Positions 43,639-54,800 of a stretch of DNA of 64,000 nucleotides are shown one piece after another (positions within the stretch are counted from its first letter, which is position 1; every line of letters starts with the position of its first letter). Made by a program: the position numbers and the translations under genes. The notes below the pieces were generated by a model. It was not told the origin of the DNA. It ran no database searches and saw only the letters and a list, made by a program, of their open reading frames with translations. The DNA comes from Agelas oroides. Taxonomy: Eukaryota > Porifera > Demospongiae > Agelasida > Agelasidae. Where the stretch lies: assembly GCA_949130485.1 (NCBI GenBank), contig OX422204.1, positions 1,116,001 to 1,180,000 on the forward strand, in the 5' to 3' direction.

Positions 43639-46600
43639 ATGGCTGACTTAGAGGGAAATCCGTTTTCTGATCCGGAGGGCATCAACCCCTTTGCGGTGAG
43701 TCCGAGTTCTGTGGGTTTCCAGTATTAAAGTAGAGACATAGTATTTTTGTGGGGCGAGTGTTGGGCCTGTGTTTAGTATGTACTGAGGAGTTATATGTAG
43801 TTGAGGTCGATAAATTATATCTGTGTCAACAAGGTGCTGTGACACTAGTATAGTAGCTTTTGTGACATTCTGTCAGCAGGGCTGTTGCTGGCCTGATTAC
43901 AAATCAGGTGACAGTTATAATCTATGATTTGCATGAAGTAAAGTTTCTACACTTGCACACACAGTGTTGTGGTCAATCATTAGCTTGAGTAACTCGGTGA
44001 CTTAGTGGTGCTGTACTAATTTGGTTCCCAGACCCTGTATGTAGTCTCGCGAGCCAACCGTATTTTTCTTCATTTCCGATGGGAGGAGCGAGAGGGAGAG
44101 AAAAATACGTCTGGACACTCTGGCCAGCTTCCCGTGCCACGAAGGAATGTAATAATTGCTGCAGGTCACGCGCATGGTATGCAAATTAAAACATTTATCC
44201 AGCTATATGTTACTGTTTTGTGAAGCTTGTGCCCACACTGGCAAACTGTCGCGACAGAGAGCTCATTCAGAACGATCCTGCTAGCACACGTTGAAAATAG
44301 AGTCGTCTCGAGAGTGGACGCCGTTTGTAATTTCACCTACCGGAAGAGCGGCCACAGACGCGGCTTCCGGCGACTTGAGAATTCAAGAGCAAGTCGTCTT
44401 GATGCTGTTCTTGTACTCGCGAGGTCCCCGTCATGCGCCTGTGGAGTATAAACCCAAAAGCAACGTCAATATCGTAGAATGCCGTCGTAAGCGAGTAGTA
44501 TACGGATTGGCATGCAGGAAGTCATGTGGTTAATTTAGAGCAGACCAATCAGATTTGAACCTCATGCATTAGTGTGGATGTCCACGGGAAGCTGGCCAGA
44601 GTGTCCAGACGTATTTTTTTCTCCCTCTCGCTCCTCCCACCGGAAATAAAGAAAAATACGGCTGGCTTGCGAGACTATCCTGTATGGGGACCCTTTTTCG
44701 CCCCACCCATACAGGAAGGGTCTGGGAACTAAACTAGTACAGTACAAAGCAACAGAATACGCCATCCACTGTCTCTGTAGTAGTCCTATTGCTGCAGCAC
44801 TTGATAATGGCCACATTATGTGGTGCTCTTTAAATAGAACTCTGACCACTCGAAGTAACAGCATGGTTTCAAGTGCAATTTGGGATTATAGCACGAGTGA
44901 ATGGCTGTTAATTGTACGAGGCAAAGCCGACTACAATTATGCCATTCATGAGTGCTATTAATCCCAAATTGTACGAAAAGCATGCTGTTTCTTGTTAATC
45001 ATAAACTTTGCCTAGTTTACAGTATATGCTATAATAAGTGTGAGTATGATGTGTAGAAATAATTGCACACAGGGTTTCATACAGGATTTTGAGTTGGGAG
45101 GGGAAAACAGGATGGTAGCAGGATGATAGTAGCGTGCAAAATGCATGCATGCCTACTAGGGGGGTCTGGGGGCATGCCCCCCCCCAGGAAAATTTTGAAT
45201 TTATATACCTCTCAGATTGCTTCTGACGCAATCTGGGACAAAATTTCTGAACAATTTTGATGACACATACTTATGTTCAGTAACATGTAAATAGCTAATA
45301 TAATAACCATACTCAATTTCAAGATTTCTGGGGGGGGGGGGGGGGGGGGGGGAAATTCCAGGCCCCCCCCCCCCCCCCCCCCCTCTGTATGAAACCCTGG
45401 CACAGTTTTCTATTGAGTATATGATTAGTCCAAGTAGCACATGCAGTGGTTAACTGTTTTCAAACTATCCTCTTCCTCCATCTGCCCATATATGCCTTCA
45501 CTCCCTCCCCCCACCACACACACACACACATACACACACACACTAGGACCCTGCAGTGAAGGCGGTCACAGACCCAAAGGCTTCTACAGTAGAGGAGGAG
45601 TACAATCCGTTTGCTGAGCAGGAGAAGAAGGAAAGTCAGGTACCTTGATGGATTGAGTGTGAAAGCTTCACCTGCAGTATCATTTAGACAATTTCTCTCT
45701 TCCTCCCTCACACTGTCACCCCTCACAGCCTCCCCGCCTCCCCCCTCCCCCTACAAAGTCGGAGATCAAAGCAAGAGAGAAACTGCAGAAGAAGAAAAAG
45801 CCAGCGGCTCCCAAGCCACCGCCTCCTGAGCCCTCGCCAGCGATCATCCAGCCTGATCAGGACCCTCCACCTGCCTACTCACCAGGGGTAAGTGTAGGTG
45901 GTAGGCTTCCAAATGGGCAGGGCCAAACACTTTCAGTGGGCAACTGTGCGATTAGAGCAAAACAATTTTGCAGGGCAATCGCACAATTGGCAGCTGACCT
46001 TTGGCCTGCATTTAGCTAACACACAGCTGCACTTTACACAGATCCCCCAAAATGAATACTAAGTCATGCTTCACGGAGACTATATTTACATGTACATGTA
46101 TCTATGCTTTCCCCCGCTTACTCAACCCGTTTCTTACATGGCGTGGCTTGTTCCAGGTCAGAGGCAAAGCTAACTCACCCACAATGTTACGCATGCGGGG
46201 CGAGCCTTAGCGATCTTCGTATTAGTGCGGTCTTGTCAACTGATTGACTGATTGGGTACGTATATGGGCAATGTCTGTCCCTTGCATGCAGTGATGTCAA
46301 TTTCTATGAACAGGAGTGTACAGAATATTTTCTGGAGTATTGTTGGCTTGGCTGGTGCTTAGGCTATGTTGATTGGAACGTTTCTAGTACACAACAGACA
46401 GGGCAACAAAGAATTACATCAATGCACATGCATGAGTACATTTAGTATGCTGCAATCAAGGTTTCTATAGTAACTACTGGATGGAGGGCTGTTACCAGTA
46501 CTTGATCTGATTTAAGGTGGTCAATCATTTATCTTCCACTGCAGCCTTCCTCATTTCTGGACCCCAAGGATGAAGACCTGCAGAAGAGAGAAGAGGTCTG

Positions 46601-49303
46601 TGGTTCTCTCCTCGTCCACCAGTCCCTTTGTCTGTAGTCCTCTCCTCGTCCAGTCCCTTTGTCTATGTCCCTCTGCTCAGCCAGTCTACATGTATGTGTT
46701 CTGAGTAGTGTGTTTTCTTCAACCTTTCCAGGAGATAGCTAGTCGTGAGGCGGCACTTCATGAGAGGGAGAAGAACCTCGAGAGGCTCGGACCTGGAGGT
46801 GACTGCTTCCCTTCTCCCTCCCTCCCTCCCTCCCTCCCTCCCTCCCTCCCTCCCTCCCTCCCTCCCTCCCTCCCTCCCTCCCTCCCTCCCCTCCCTCCCT
46901 CCCTCCCTCCCCTCCCTCCCTCCCTCCCTCCCCTCCCTCCCTCCCTCCCTCCCCTCCCTCCCTCCCCTCCCTCCCTCCCTCCCTCCCCTCCCTCCCTCCC
47001 TCCCTCCCTCCCCTCCCTCCCTCCCCTCCCTCCCTCCCTCCCTCCCTTCCCTCCCTCCCTCCCCTCCCTCCCTCCCTCCCCTCCCTCCCTCCCATCTCCC
47101 TCCCTCCCTTCTCCCTCCCTCCCTCCCTCACTTCTCCCTCCCTCCCTCCCTCCCTTCTCCCTCTTACCTCCTCCCTCACTTCCTTACTTCCTTTGTTATT
47201 TGCTTTTGAGACTAATAACTTTCCATCCCCCTTGCATTTTTTTCCCTTCTCATTTTCCCCCTCCTCCATCCCTCCTCCTCCCCCACTCCTCCATCCCTCC
47301 TCCTCCCCCACTTCTCCACCCCTTCTCCTCTACAGAACGGCCAAACAACTTCCCTCCCTTTCCCAAATGGTGCCCCAGCCCCTTCAAGCCTTGTTTCTAC
47401 CTCAACATCAAGGTGGATATTCCCCCCTCACAGCATTGGAAGATGTACACCCTCCTGGCCCTGCTCATCTGTGAGTGTCTGTCCGTCTGGCCGTCTGTCT
47501 GTCTGTCTGTTCATTTCATTTGCTAATCTGAGTAGTACCGTATGTGTATAGTATGTTGCTAGTATTTAAATTGCATTAATGGAATCCTGCGATCTCCTTC
47601 TTACCTCACCCTCCCTGTCCCATCCTTCCCTCCTTCTTCGCCCTCCTCTCCCATCCTCCCCTCCTTCTTCGCCCTCCTCTCCCGTCCTCCCCTCCTCCTC
47701 TCCCATCCTTCCCTTCTTCCTTGCCCCTTCCTTCTCACTAGACTTATGGATAGTATTGACAATCAACATCATAGTCGCTATAGTCGGCTCCATCACAGCT
47801 GAGACTGCATCTCGGGGGACTGCACTTATTACCATGGGTGTCTCCATTCTCTATTGGGTGCTGTTTGTACCGGGATCCTTCTGTTGTTGGTTCCTCCCAG
47901 TCTACCACGCCTTCAAGTAAGTGGTGTGGGGGGGGAGGGGGGGGTGTAAGTGTGAGTGGAGAGGATGGTGTGGGGAGGGGGGGTGCAAGTGTGAGTGGAG
48001 AGGATGCACTCTCTCCTTCTAGCAACCCCCAGTGGTTCATGTCTTTGAGTGCTCTCTCTCTTCCCCTCCCTCCCCCGTCTCATCCCCTTCCTTTCTTCCC
48101 TCTCCTCTCTTCCTTCCTTCCCCCCTCTTCTCTCTCCTCTCCCTCCCACCCCTTCCTCCCATCCCTCCCTACCCCCCTCCCTCCCCCCCCTCCCCCTCTC
48201 TAGGAAGGATAGCTCTATAGCTTTCATGTGGTTCTTCTTTGTCATGCTCTTCCAAGCACTCAGTTTCCTCCTCAACGCCATTGGTATTCCCAACCTAGGA
48301 GCGTGGTGAGTTCAGGAGTGACTCTATGTGCAGAGAGGGAGGAAGAGGAGCACTTGCTCGTGCATGATACACAAAATACAATGCAGCTAGCCTACTGCAT
48401 GAGTTTATCTTCACTTGCGAGGATAAATTAACCCTCTTTTTCCTCGCCTTCCCTCTCCTTCCTCCCTTCCCTCTCCCTCCCCTCTCCCTCCCTTCCCTCC
48501 CTGCCCTCTCTCTTACTCTCTTCCCTCCCTGCCCTCTCTCTTACTCTCTTCCCTCCCTTCCCTCTCCCTCCCTTTCCTCTCCCCCCTATTCTCTTGTTAC
48601 AGTGGTTTCTTCAATGGAGCTGGCTATTTCAACTCCCAAAGTTCGGCAGGCAATGCCACTGGTGCCATGTTCATGTTGGTTGGATTTGCTTGGGTTGTTG
48701 GTGTCCCCGTGGCTGTGGTGATGATCATCCTGGTGAGTCAGTGATAAGGGGATGGGTGGAGAGGGGTGAGTAGTGCCTGGATAGGGTGGTGTCGCAGATT
48801 GAGAGCTACATAAACTTTTTAGGTTAAAGTTGACTTCGTGTTTTTGAAGTGCACATTATGTAAGTTCATAAGTAGGAAATAAGGACAGATTGGGAATGAC
48901 ACTGAAAAGTTAGAGAGGTACTACATGTATATACAGTTCTGTGGAGATATTAGTGTGAAACCCCCCCACACTTCCCCTCCTCTCTTGGGCTTTAGGAAGG
49001 TTACCCTCCTCCTGACACATATCTCACCTCCCTTTCTTCCTCTTTCTCTCCCTCCCTCACTCCCCTCCCTTCCTCTTTCTCTCCCTCTCTCCCTCCCCAC
49101 AGGTGCACAGATATTATCGTTTGTCAGGTGGAACCCTACAGAAGGCCACTTCTGAAGCCGTAACAGGTGTGGCCCAAAACCAATACTTGCGGAGCACAGT
49201 TAAGGAGGGAGTGAAGAGTGCAGCTCAGAATGAGCAAGTACGCAGTGCCGTCAAGGAGGGGGTGTCGGCAGGTATATCAGGCGCAATGTCTAGTGATAAG
49301 TAA
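43639..49303 (+). CDS. SCAMP: Secretory carrier-associated membrane protein (SCAMP1/2/3 type)
   Basis: SCAMPs are four-pass proteins of post-Golgi recycling and secretory vesicles. Ten exons (43639-43695, 45547-45639, 45729-45887, 46545-46595, 46732-46798, 47336-47470, 47742-47916, 48204-48305, 48603-48732, 49103-49303) give 389 residues plus stop. The N-terminal tail carries three NPF motifs (GNPFSDPEG, INPFADP, YNPFAEQ) that bind EH-domain endocytic proteins, then a Pro-rich/coiled-coil stretch (REKLQKKKKPAAPKPP). The core opens with RPNNFPPFPKWCPSPFKPCF and has four hydrophobic helices. Between helices 2 and 3 is the conserved amphipathic E-peptide region CCWFLPVYHAFKKDSS. The C-terminal tail repeats KEGVKSAAQNEQVRSAVKEGV. 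NPF motifs place it with the long SCAMP1-3 group, not SCAMP4/5. Introns contain large CCTCCCT tracts. Paralogue identity is not decided. Confidence 0.93.
44042..44677. mobile_element. 636-bp TAGTCTCG-family element with about 95-bp TIRs
   Basis: TIRs begin TAGTCTCGCGAGCCAACCGT and, in reverse complement at the right, TAGTCTCGCAAGCCAGCCGT. They stay similar through CGTCTGGACACTCTGGCCAG. Flanks are CCCTGTATG (44033-44041) and TCCTGTATG (44678-44686), a 9-bp duplication with one mismatch. The interior shows no transposase. It lies in SCAMP intron 1. Confidence 0.85.
45070..45399. mobile_element. 330-bp MITE with CAGGGTTTCATACAG termini and an internal G/C hairpin
   Basis: Perfect 15-bp TIRs (CAGGGTTTCATACAG, 45070-45084; inverse 45385-45399) are flanked by GCACA on both sides (5-bp duplication). 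Inside, a G run of more than 20 at about 45331 faces a C run of about 20 at about 45363 across AAATTCCA, plus GGGGGCATGCCCCCCCCC at about 45167. Located in SCAMP intron 1. Confidence 0.82.
46806..47165. repeat. (CCTCCCT)n polypyrimidine tract
   Basis: About 350 bp of CCCT/CCCCT units on the plus strand follow the SCAMP exon 5 donor by a few bases. Likely unstable in length. Confidence 0.95.
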
Positions 49304-50584
49304 CTCGATACAAGCCGGTAGGCTGGTTTGACATCTCAAGTATGAACTAAATTTTGAACACATTGTTCATATGCTATTAGGGCTGTGTAAATGGATTACC
49401 CTGTACTTTTGACTTTTTGCATACGTGTTACTGTACTGACTGCATGCATACACTACCTATCATTGTGTGTGTTAAGCATCTCAGTGATGCAGATGTGTCG
49501 ATCGATTGCAAAACCTGCATGCGATAACAAGTAGGGCTAGAGCAATTAGTCGATTAGTCAGTTATAGTAACTAAGGTTGTTGACTACAACGTTTGCTCGT
49601 TGACTAGTCGCCGGTGAGTGAGGGGCCTGAGGACGAGGCTAGACCAGCTACATGTCCAGATGTACTAGCATTGCAGTTCTGTGAGAACTTCAGGAAATGA
49701 TGTACCGATAACCGATTAGTCAACTAACCGTATGTGTTACAACCAATTGGTCAATTGTGAACCTCCTCTAGTCAGTCAGGCCCTAATAACGACCTAGCTG
49801 ATTGTCATGCTCGACAGTGAAGATATGTTTGATGTTATAAGGCAGAAATGGAAGTGAAAAAGCCAGTCGTCAACTCTTGGTCAGGTGCATGTGTATAACA
49901 GATCAGTAGGTGACCATCCTCGTATACAGTCCTCCACCTCAGCCATTATTGTTTGCATTACAGCAAGCACAAGAGAGATTAATATGCAACCAGTGGCCTA
50001 ATTTCAAGAGGTGAAAGTTTGAAAGTTCCCAGGCTCTCCCTATCACACAAACCTTACAAACTATAGATGATCGATGAGTACTGAAGGTACAACAGAAGGC
50101 TGGGCTGTGGTTTGGTAGCACAGTTTTTTTTTTATCCACCAAACAACACATCGCCGAGCAAGCTACCTCGATACCTACATCGATACCTACATCGATACCT
50201 CCTGCAGGCACTTAAAAAACATGGGCATTGTGTGGGCCCACTGGATTGAATTCCAGTGGCCAGCTCATTTGATAACAAGTCAACATGCTGCCACATGCTG
50301 CCAAGTGACTGTGCAGGAAACATATTGAGCTGTTTAGCACAGTCGGGTGGCTTGGGTGGCTTGGGTGGCTTGGGTGGCTTCGTAGTGTGGCAAGGTTACA
50401 GATTATTAAGTGTTGTGTTTCATGAGATCAATTACTGTGGAAATGAACACCACTATACTAATCGGCATATGCTATTTTAAGTAATGGTTTGTTGCAAAGA
50501 GCCACTACTGAATGCCGGTAGATAATGCTACAAATGTTTTTCTTGTAGTACTAATAGCACACACCTACTCTTTATGGTGTTCTT
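49304..50584. other. Convergent intergenic interval SCAMP / intronless ORF
   Basis: No gene is seen. It contains the hAT-like element at 49532-49785, three copies of ACCTACATCGAT at about 50163-50200, and four copies of GGGTGGCTT at about 50345-50382. Confidence 0.6.
49532..49785. mobile_element. hAT-like MITE, 254 bp
   Basis: Ends TAGGGCTAGAGC and CAGGCCCTA, with ATAACAAG (49524-49531) and ATAACGAC (49786-49793) as a diverged 8-bp target duplication. The interior has GATTAGTC/GACTAGTC/GATTAGTC motifs typical of such elements. There is no transposase. Confidence 0.6.
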
Positions 50585-51463
50585 TTATCGGCTGTGTTTT
50601 TTTTTCATCATGGGAAATTCCGGGATCTGTTGAGCTTTATTTTCAGCAGAAAATAACTTGTAGCTCCGAGGCAGTTTCTTACACATTGCTTCAAAAGATG
50701 TGACAGGTTTCTTTGAGTTTGTACCATCCATCCACCAAGTAGTTACCTCCCATACAATATAAGCAAACTCACCCCGGTTGCCACCATTACTGGTGCTTCC
50801 ATGTCCTTTTCTTGATGTTTTAAACCAGGAGGGACGTTTTGGAAAGTTTGTACCCACTGTCTCACTTCCATCGACTATGTGCCGCTGCTCTGAGGCATTC
50901 ATAGGACCACCACCAGTGCCCTGAAAACCTATTTCCATCACTTTACGCATGGCAGCCGGTTGGCCGATCCACACAAAATATGCCAATGGAGTACATCCAT
51001 TGTATTGCAAGCAGGCGGATCGCAGTAGCTGCTCTCTGACAGATTTTGGTGAATTGTCTGACGCCTTTTTCTTCAGCTCAATTACAGCATCGAAGTTTCC
51101 GCTTGCAACTCTCGTACCGTCACCGCTGAACACCATGTCAATTCGCTCGCTGGCCCCAAGCATAGGATGGGGGACTTCCAGGACTAAGTTGTTGACGATC
51201 TTCAAGAAGTGGAGCTTGTCTTCCTCGTTGAGCTTAGCTTCAGGACGCTGTGTCGTCATGGCTCTATACAGTTCCCACTGAAAGAATCGCTCGTCGCGCA
51301 TAATGTTGGCGAGAGTTGTTTGCGCGTGTAGCTGGTCTTCGGCAGGTTTGCCGGCGACGGTCCATCGGTCGCGGAGATCATCGAGCACCCTGATCAAGAG
51401 TGTGTCGCAACTCGCCGGATTTGACGGCTTGAAACCGGCGATTTTTTCCCGGAGGTCTTCCAT
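50585..51463 (-). CDS. Unrecognised intronless gene, possible PD-(D/E)XK nuclease-like protein
   Basis: A 292-residue single frame is not assignable to a family from memory. What is visible: a helical N-terminus (MEDLREKIAGF to FFQWELYRAM), then ASERIDMVF (about 118-126), then NFDAVIELKKK (about 137-147), then REQLLRSACLQYNG and PLAYFVWIGQ (about 157-185), a Gly/Ser/Thr-rich segment and a basic C-terminus (MMKKKHSR). The succession Glu (FQWE), Asp (RID), ExK (ELK) and Gln (REQLL) followed by a beta strand resembles the active-site order of PD-(D/E)XK nucleases. That is an inference; no catalytic claim is made. Coding status is suggested by length, non-repetitive composition and a start in CpG-rich sequence. 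It lacks introns, unlike its neighbours, and lies between the SCAMP and SCAP 3' ends. It could be a domesticated mobile-element gene or a lineage-specific orphan. Confidence 0.6.
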   Translation of the reverse strand: MEDLREKIAGFKPSNPASCDTLLIRVLDDLRDRWTVAGKPAEDQLHAQTTLANIMRDERFFQWELYRAMTTQRPEAKLNEEDKLHFLKIVNNLVLEVPHPMLGASERIDMVFSGDGTRVASGNFDAVIELKKKASDNSPKSVREQLLRSACLQYNGCTPLAYFVWIGQPAAMRKVMEIGFQGTGGGPMNASEQRHIVDGSETVGTNFPKRPSWFKTSRKGHGSTSNGGNRGEFAYIVWEVTTWWMDGTNSKKPVTSFEAMCKKLPRSYKLFSAENKAQQIPEFPMMKKKHSR

Positions 51464-51826
51464 TTCGAGTTTAGTTTGCGCCGCTTGTACCGCACTCGCG
51501 GCCCGTATATATAGCTAGCTATGGTGTGGGTGCCGGCAAGCCCAAATGCGCAAATCGCAAATGCAAATAGCATGCACAATCGATCGATCAAGGTCACGTG
51601 CATCCTATAAAAACATCAGCAACTTTTGACAATTGGTCCTTTTTGACAATAAATTTGATGTAAAAAAAAAGGATTACCAGTACAACAAAGTATAAACATG
51701 AAGAAGAGTGGATGCATACAAATTACATTCAGTCATAGATAGTAGAGTAAATTCACTGTTGACCAACACAGTCCAAGAGAGAAAAAGAGCAAGGCGCAGT
51801 TAGGCAGGCACAGAGAACAGGGTACG
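51464..51826. other. Upstream region of the intronless ORF and SCAP 3' flank
   Basis: CpG-bearing sequence near 51480-51600 with GATCGATCGATC-like palindromes at about 51577-51592, then AT-rich sequence. It should hold the promoter of the intronless ORF and the SCAP 3' UTR. A minus-strand poly(A) signal for SCAP is not obvious. Confidence 0.5.
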
Positions 51827-54800
51827 TCAGTCAATTTTTAGTTTTAAGTTGCAGGGGATGATTTGAATGTCTTTTCCTATGCTGCACACAATGTGAGCAC
51901 TGTCCAGGGCAACAATGTGTCTAATTAACGCCACTCCTCTTTCCAGAAGTTCCACTGCTTTCTTTGAGTGCTTCTCACCAGTTTCAATATTGTAGACCAC
52001 AACATGAGACTGTGAAAATGACAGAAAAGTAGAGGAGATACAAGCCTAGATTCTAGCGTACATCAAGTCGCCCTGAAGCACACCTGTACACTTTACTCAC
52101 CTCTAGGCTGGTAACAACATGCTTTTCCCCAAGCATTGTAAAGCTATGGCAAGGTCCGTCCTATAGGACAGGGAAACAAGCATACCAGGTCACCAGTCAG
52201 TCAAGAACTGAGAGATACCAGGAGGACTATGAACTAAAGTTTGCATACACACAGACGCACCCGCTTTCCTTTCTATCTACCCCTTGTTCTCAGACCAAGC
52301 TGTGGTGGAGGCCTGGGAACAAGGGTGCGGCTATGTACCAGCTGAATGGTGCTCAGGAGCGTCCCAGTGGTGCTCTCCCATATGCGGACACACTCCTCCG
52401 CAAACAATGCCACAATCAGCCCTCTTGCACCATCCAACCTCAGCACTGGACTACCGTACTCCTCAAATTCATGAAGACAACTCCCTGAGTTTAGCTCCCA
52501 GTAGCAGACAAGACCATTGCTGCAGCCCGATACACATCCATTTGCCTGGAGAAGTGTCAGGGAGAGAGAGAAGTGTGTAATTTCACTCAAAAGCGACTAC
52601 ATGTGCATGTTAACTAAAACACATAGAAAGAGAGTCAGCCTGGGGACAAGACCAAGGAAATGCGAACTGGGTATATAACGGGAGAGAGGTGAGTGTGTGT
52701 GTAGCTACCCACCTCCACCAGTGTCAATGCTGTCAGACTACCATTGTGAATGAACACAGAATTGACAACATGGAAATCGGGAATCCGATGAACTTTGACC
52801 ACAGTGTCATAGCTGCCAGTGACCACTCTGTCAGTGGTACATCTCATTACACTGATGGGCTTTCTGTGTGCTCGAATGGAATGCTGTGGGGTCCCATTGT
52901 AACCAATCAGATGCAAGGATCCATCCATGTGACCTGAAATAACCCTGCAAATGAGACATATGTTTACAATGACATCGCTTGGCTGGATATTGACCAATCA
53001 GAAGGCAGATAATGATGGTTTGGTGGGACCCACCCAGTTGAGTGGACAGTAATGGTAGTTACGCCCGAGGCAGCAACACTTCGACAGAACATGAGAGAAC
53101 CAGACACTGCGTCCCATGCCTGCAGAGTTTGAGTGGAAGATGTAAACTTGAATGATTAGGACGAAATGGCCTGCCACCTACACCCAATACTTTGCACTTG
53201 GGATGCAGTTACCACCTGCACCCCAGTCACTGTTTTCTTTCCACTTAGGGTGCGGTTAGGCTTGGAAAAAGTCAAAATCCAAGAAAGGAAGGGAAATAAA
53301 TCTTGCATTAACTGGGAACAAAACAGTGTTGTATTTTCTGTAATAAATTGGAAGGAGAAGCGGGGAAAAAAATATGTGCATTGGCCGGGAGTCGAACCCG
53401 GATCTACTGCTTGGAAGGCAGCAATGCTGACCGTTACACCACCAATGCCTGCACAAGGAAAAGATGCACAACACTGGGTTTTGTTTCATGGAGAGTGTGG
53501 TGCCAAGGCAAAACAATACACCCATACACTTAGCCATGGTTGCATGCAGGGGAAGAGGAGAAGGAGAAAGAGAGAGAGGAAGGAGCACGCTCCCTATACA
53601 GGTGGTCACTGAAACCACGCCCACCTCCACTTGTCCATTGCCACACCCCACAGCAATGATCTTGTTTCTCACGTCCATGCACCACACCGCTGGTGCCTTG
53701 CATTGGGGAACATCATCAGACGTCCGTGTGCAGTATTGGAGCGCCATGTTTGAAGTGAACTGAGAAAAGAGATTAAAATGGCGTGAGAAATCGTATCCCT
53801 CCTGAGGATTTGGCTCCTGTGGCTGTTTATCAAAAAGAAGGCCAGATGTCGTTGAGAAAGCGGTTTCAGTTGATGCATTAGACAGATTTCCAAGAGAATT
53901 GTTTCTTGAGACTAAGGGACGGGGGAAGGAGTGTGAAGCCCAAGGAATGCTCCCGAGTGATCGGTTTCTAGAGTGGGTGGGACCCTGTGTAACATTCCCT
54001 AGGGAACTGCTGCGAGAATGACCACCAGGTCTACGGTAGCGGTTTGGTACAACAAGGTCTTTCTGCGTGGTGGAACTAAGACAGCCAAAGTGAGTTTGTG
54101 TCGTGTAAGTGTTTGATGCATGTGGTGTGTTTGTGAGGAAACCGGTTTGGGAGAGGTCTATTTGGACTCGGATGTGTGGGACAGTAGTGGCAGATTGTGA
54201 CCGATAGTGGGACCGGACCCACGGACGTGTGCCTGTGGGAGGTTTGCTGTGAGTTGGAGTTGGTAGTGCACTTGTGAGTGTGGATGGTGACATGGGAGGG
54301 AAGGTGGGGTGGTGAGGGGTGTGGGTGGTGAAGGTGGGAGCGTACGCGTGGAAGGTGGTTGTTCTGGGTACAGGAGACAGGGGGACAGCTGGAACTCCTT
54401 GTAAACTGGACCCACTCGGTCCTCTCCGATGATGTAATGCCGGGTTTTCCTGAACAGAAGGTGGACAACTCTGAGGGTAAGAGGGCATGACGGGATAGCT
54501 TGGTGTATGTGTGGACATGGCAGCTAGTTGCTGAGGGGATGAAGGGTAGTTTGGTGCGCCTGAGGAAGAAAGGACATGTACCGCACTGGAGTCTGAGATT
54601 CTTCGATAAAGGTGAGAGGTACTGGTGCGAGGTGAAGGTGGAGGCGTGCACAGTGGGAGCGGGGAGAAGGAAGTGGATTGATGTGACAAGGGAGCCTGAA
54701 CTGGCGTACTATTGATATCCATCGAAGGAAAGCTGGTCTGCAGTGGACGCACATTTCCAGCATCTGTGAGTAACTGTTGGTGTGACACAGGTGCAACTAA

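Noticed and set aside
47566..48293. Minus-strand frames overlapping SCAMP exons
   Set aside because: They are antisense shadows of the SCAMP membrane-helix exons and the adjacent pyrimidine tracts.
53256..53624. Extension of the SCAP exon 19 frame beyond its donor
   Set aside because: A good donor (GTGGAG|GTGGGC) at 53624 and the VWDA-type continuation in the next exon fit SCAP; the extension runs through the tRNA gene and looks non-coding.
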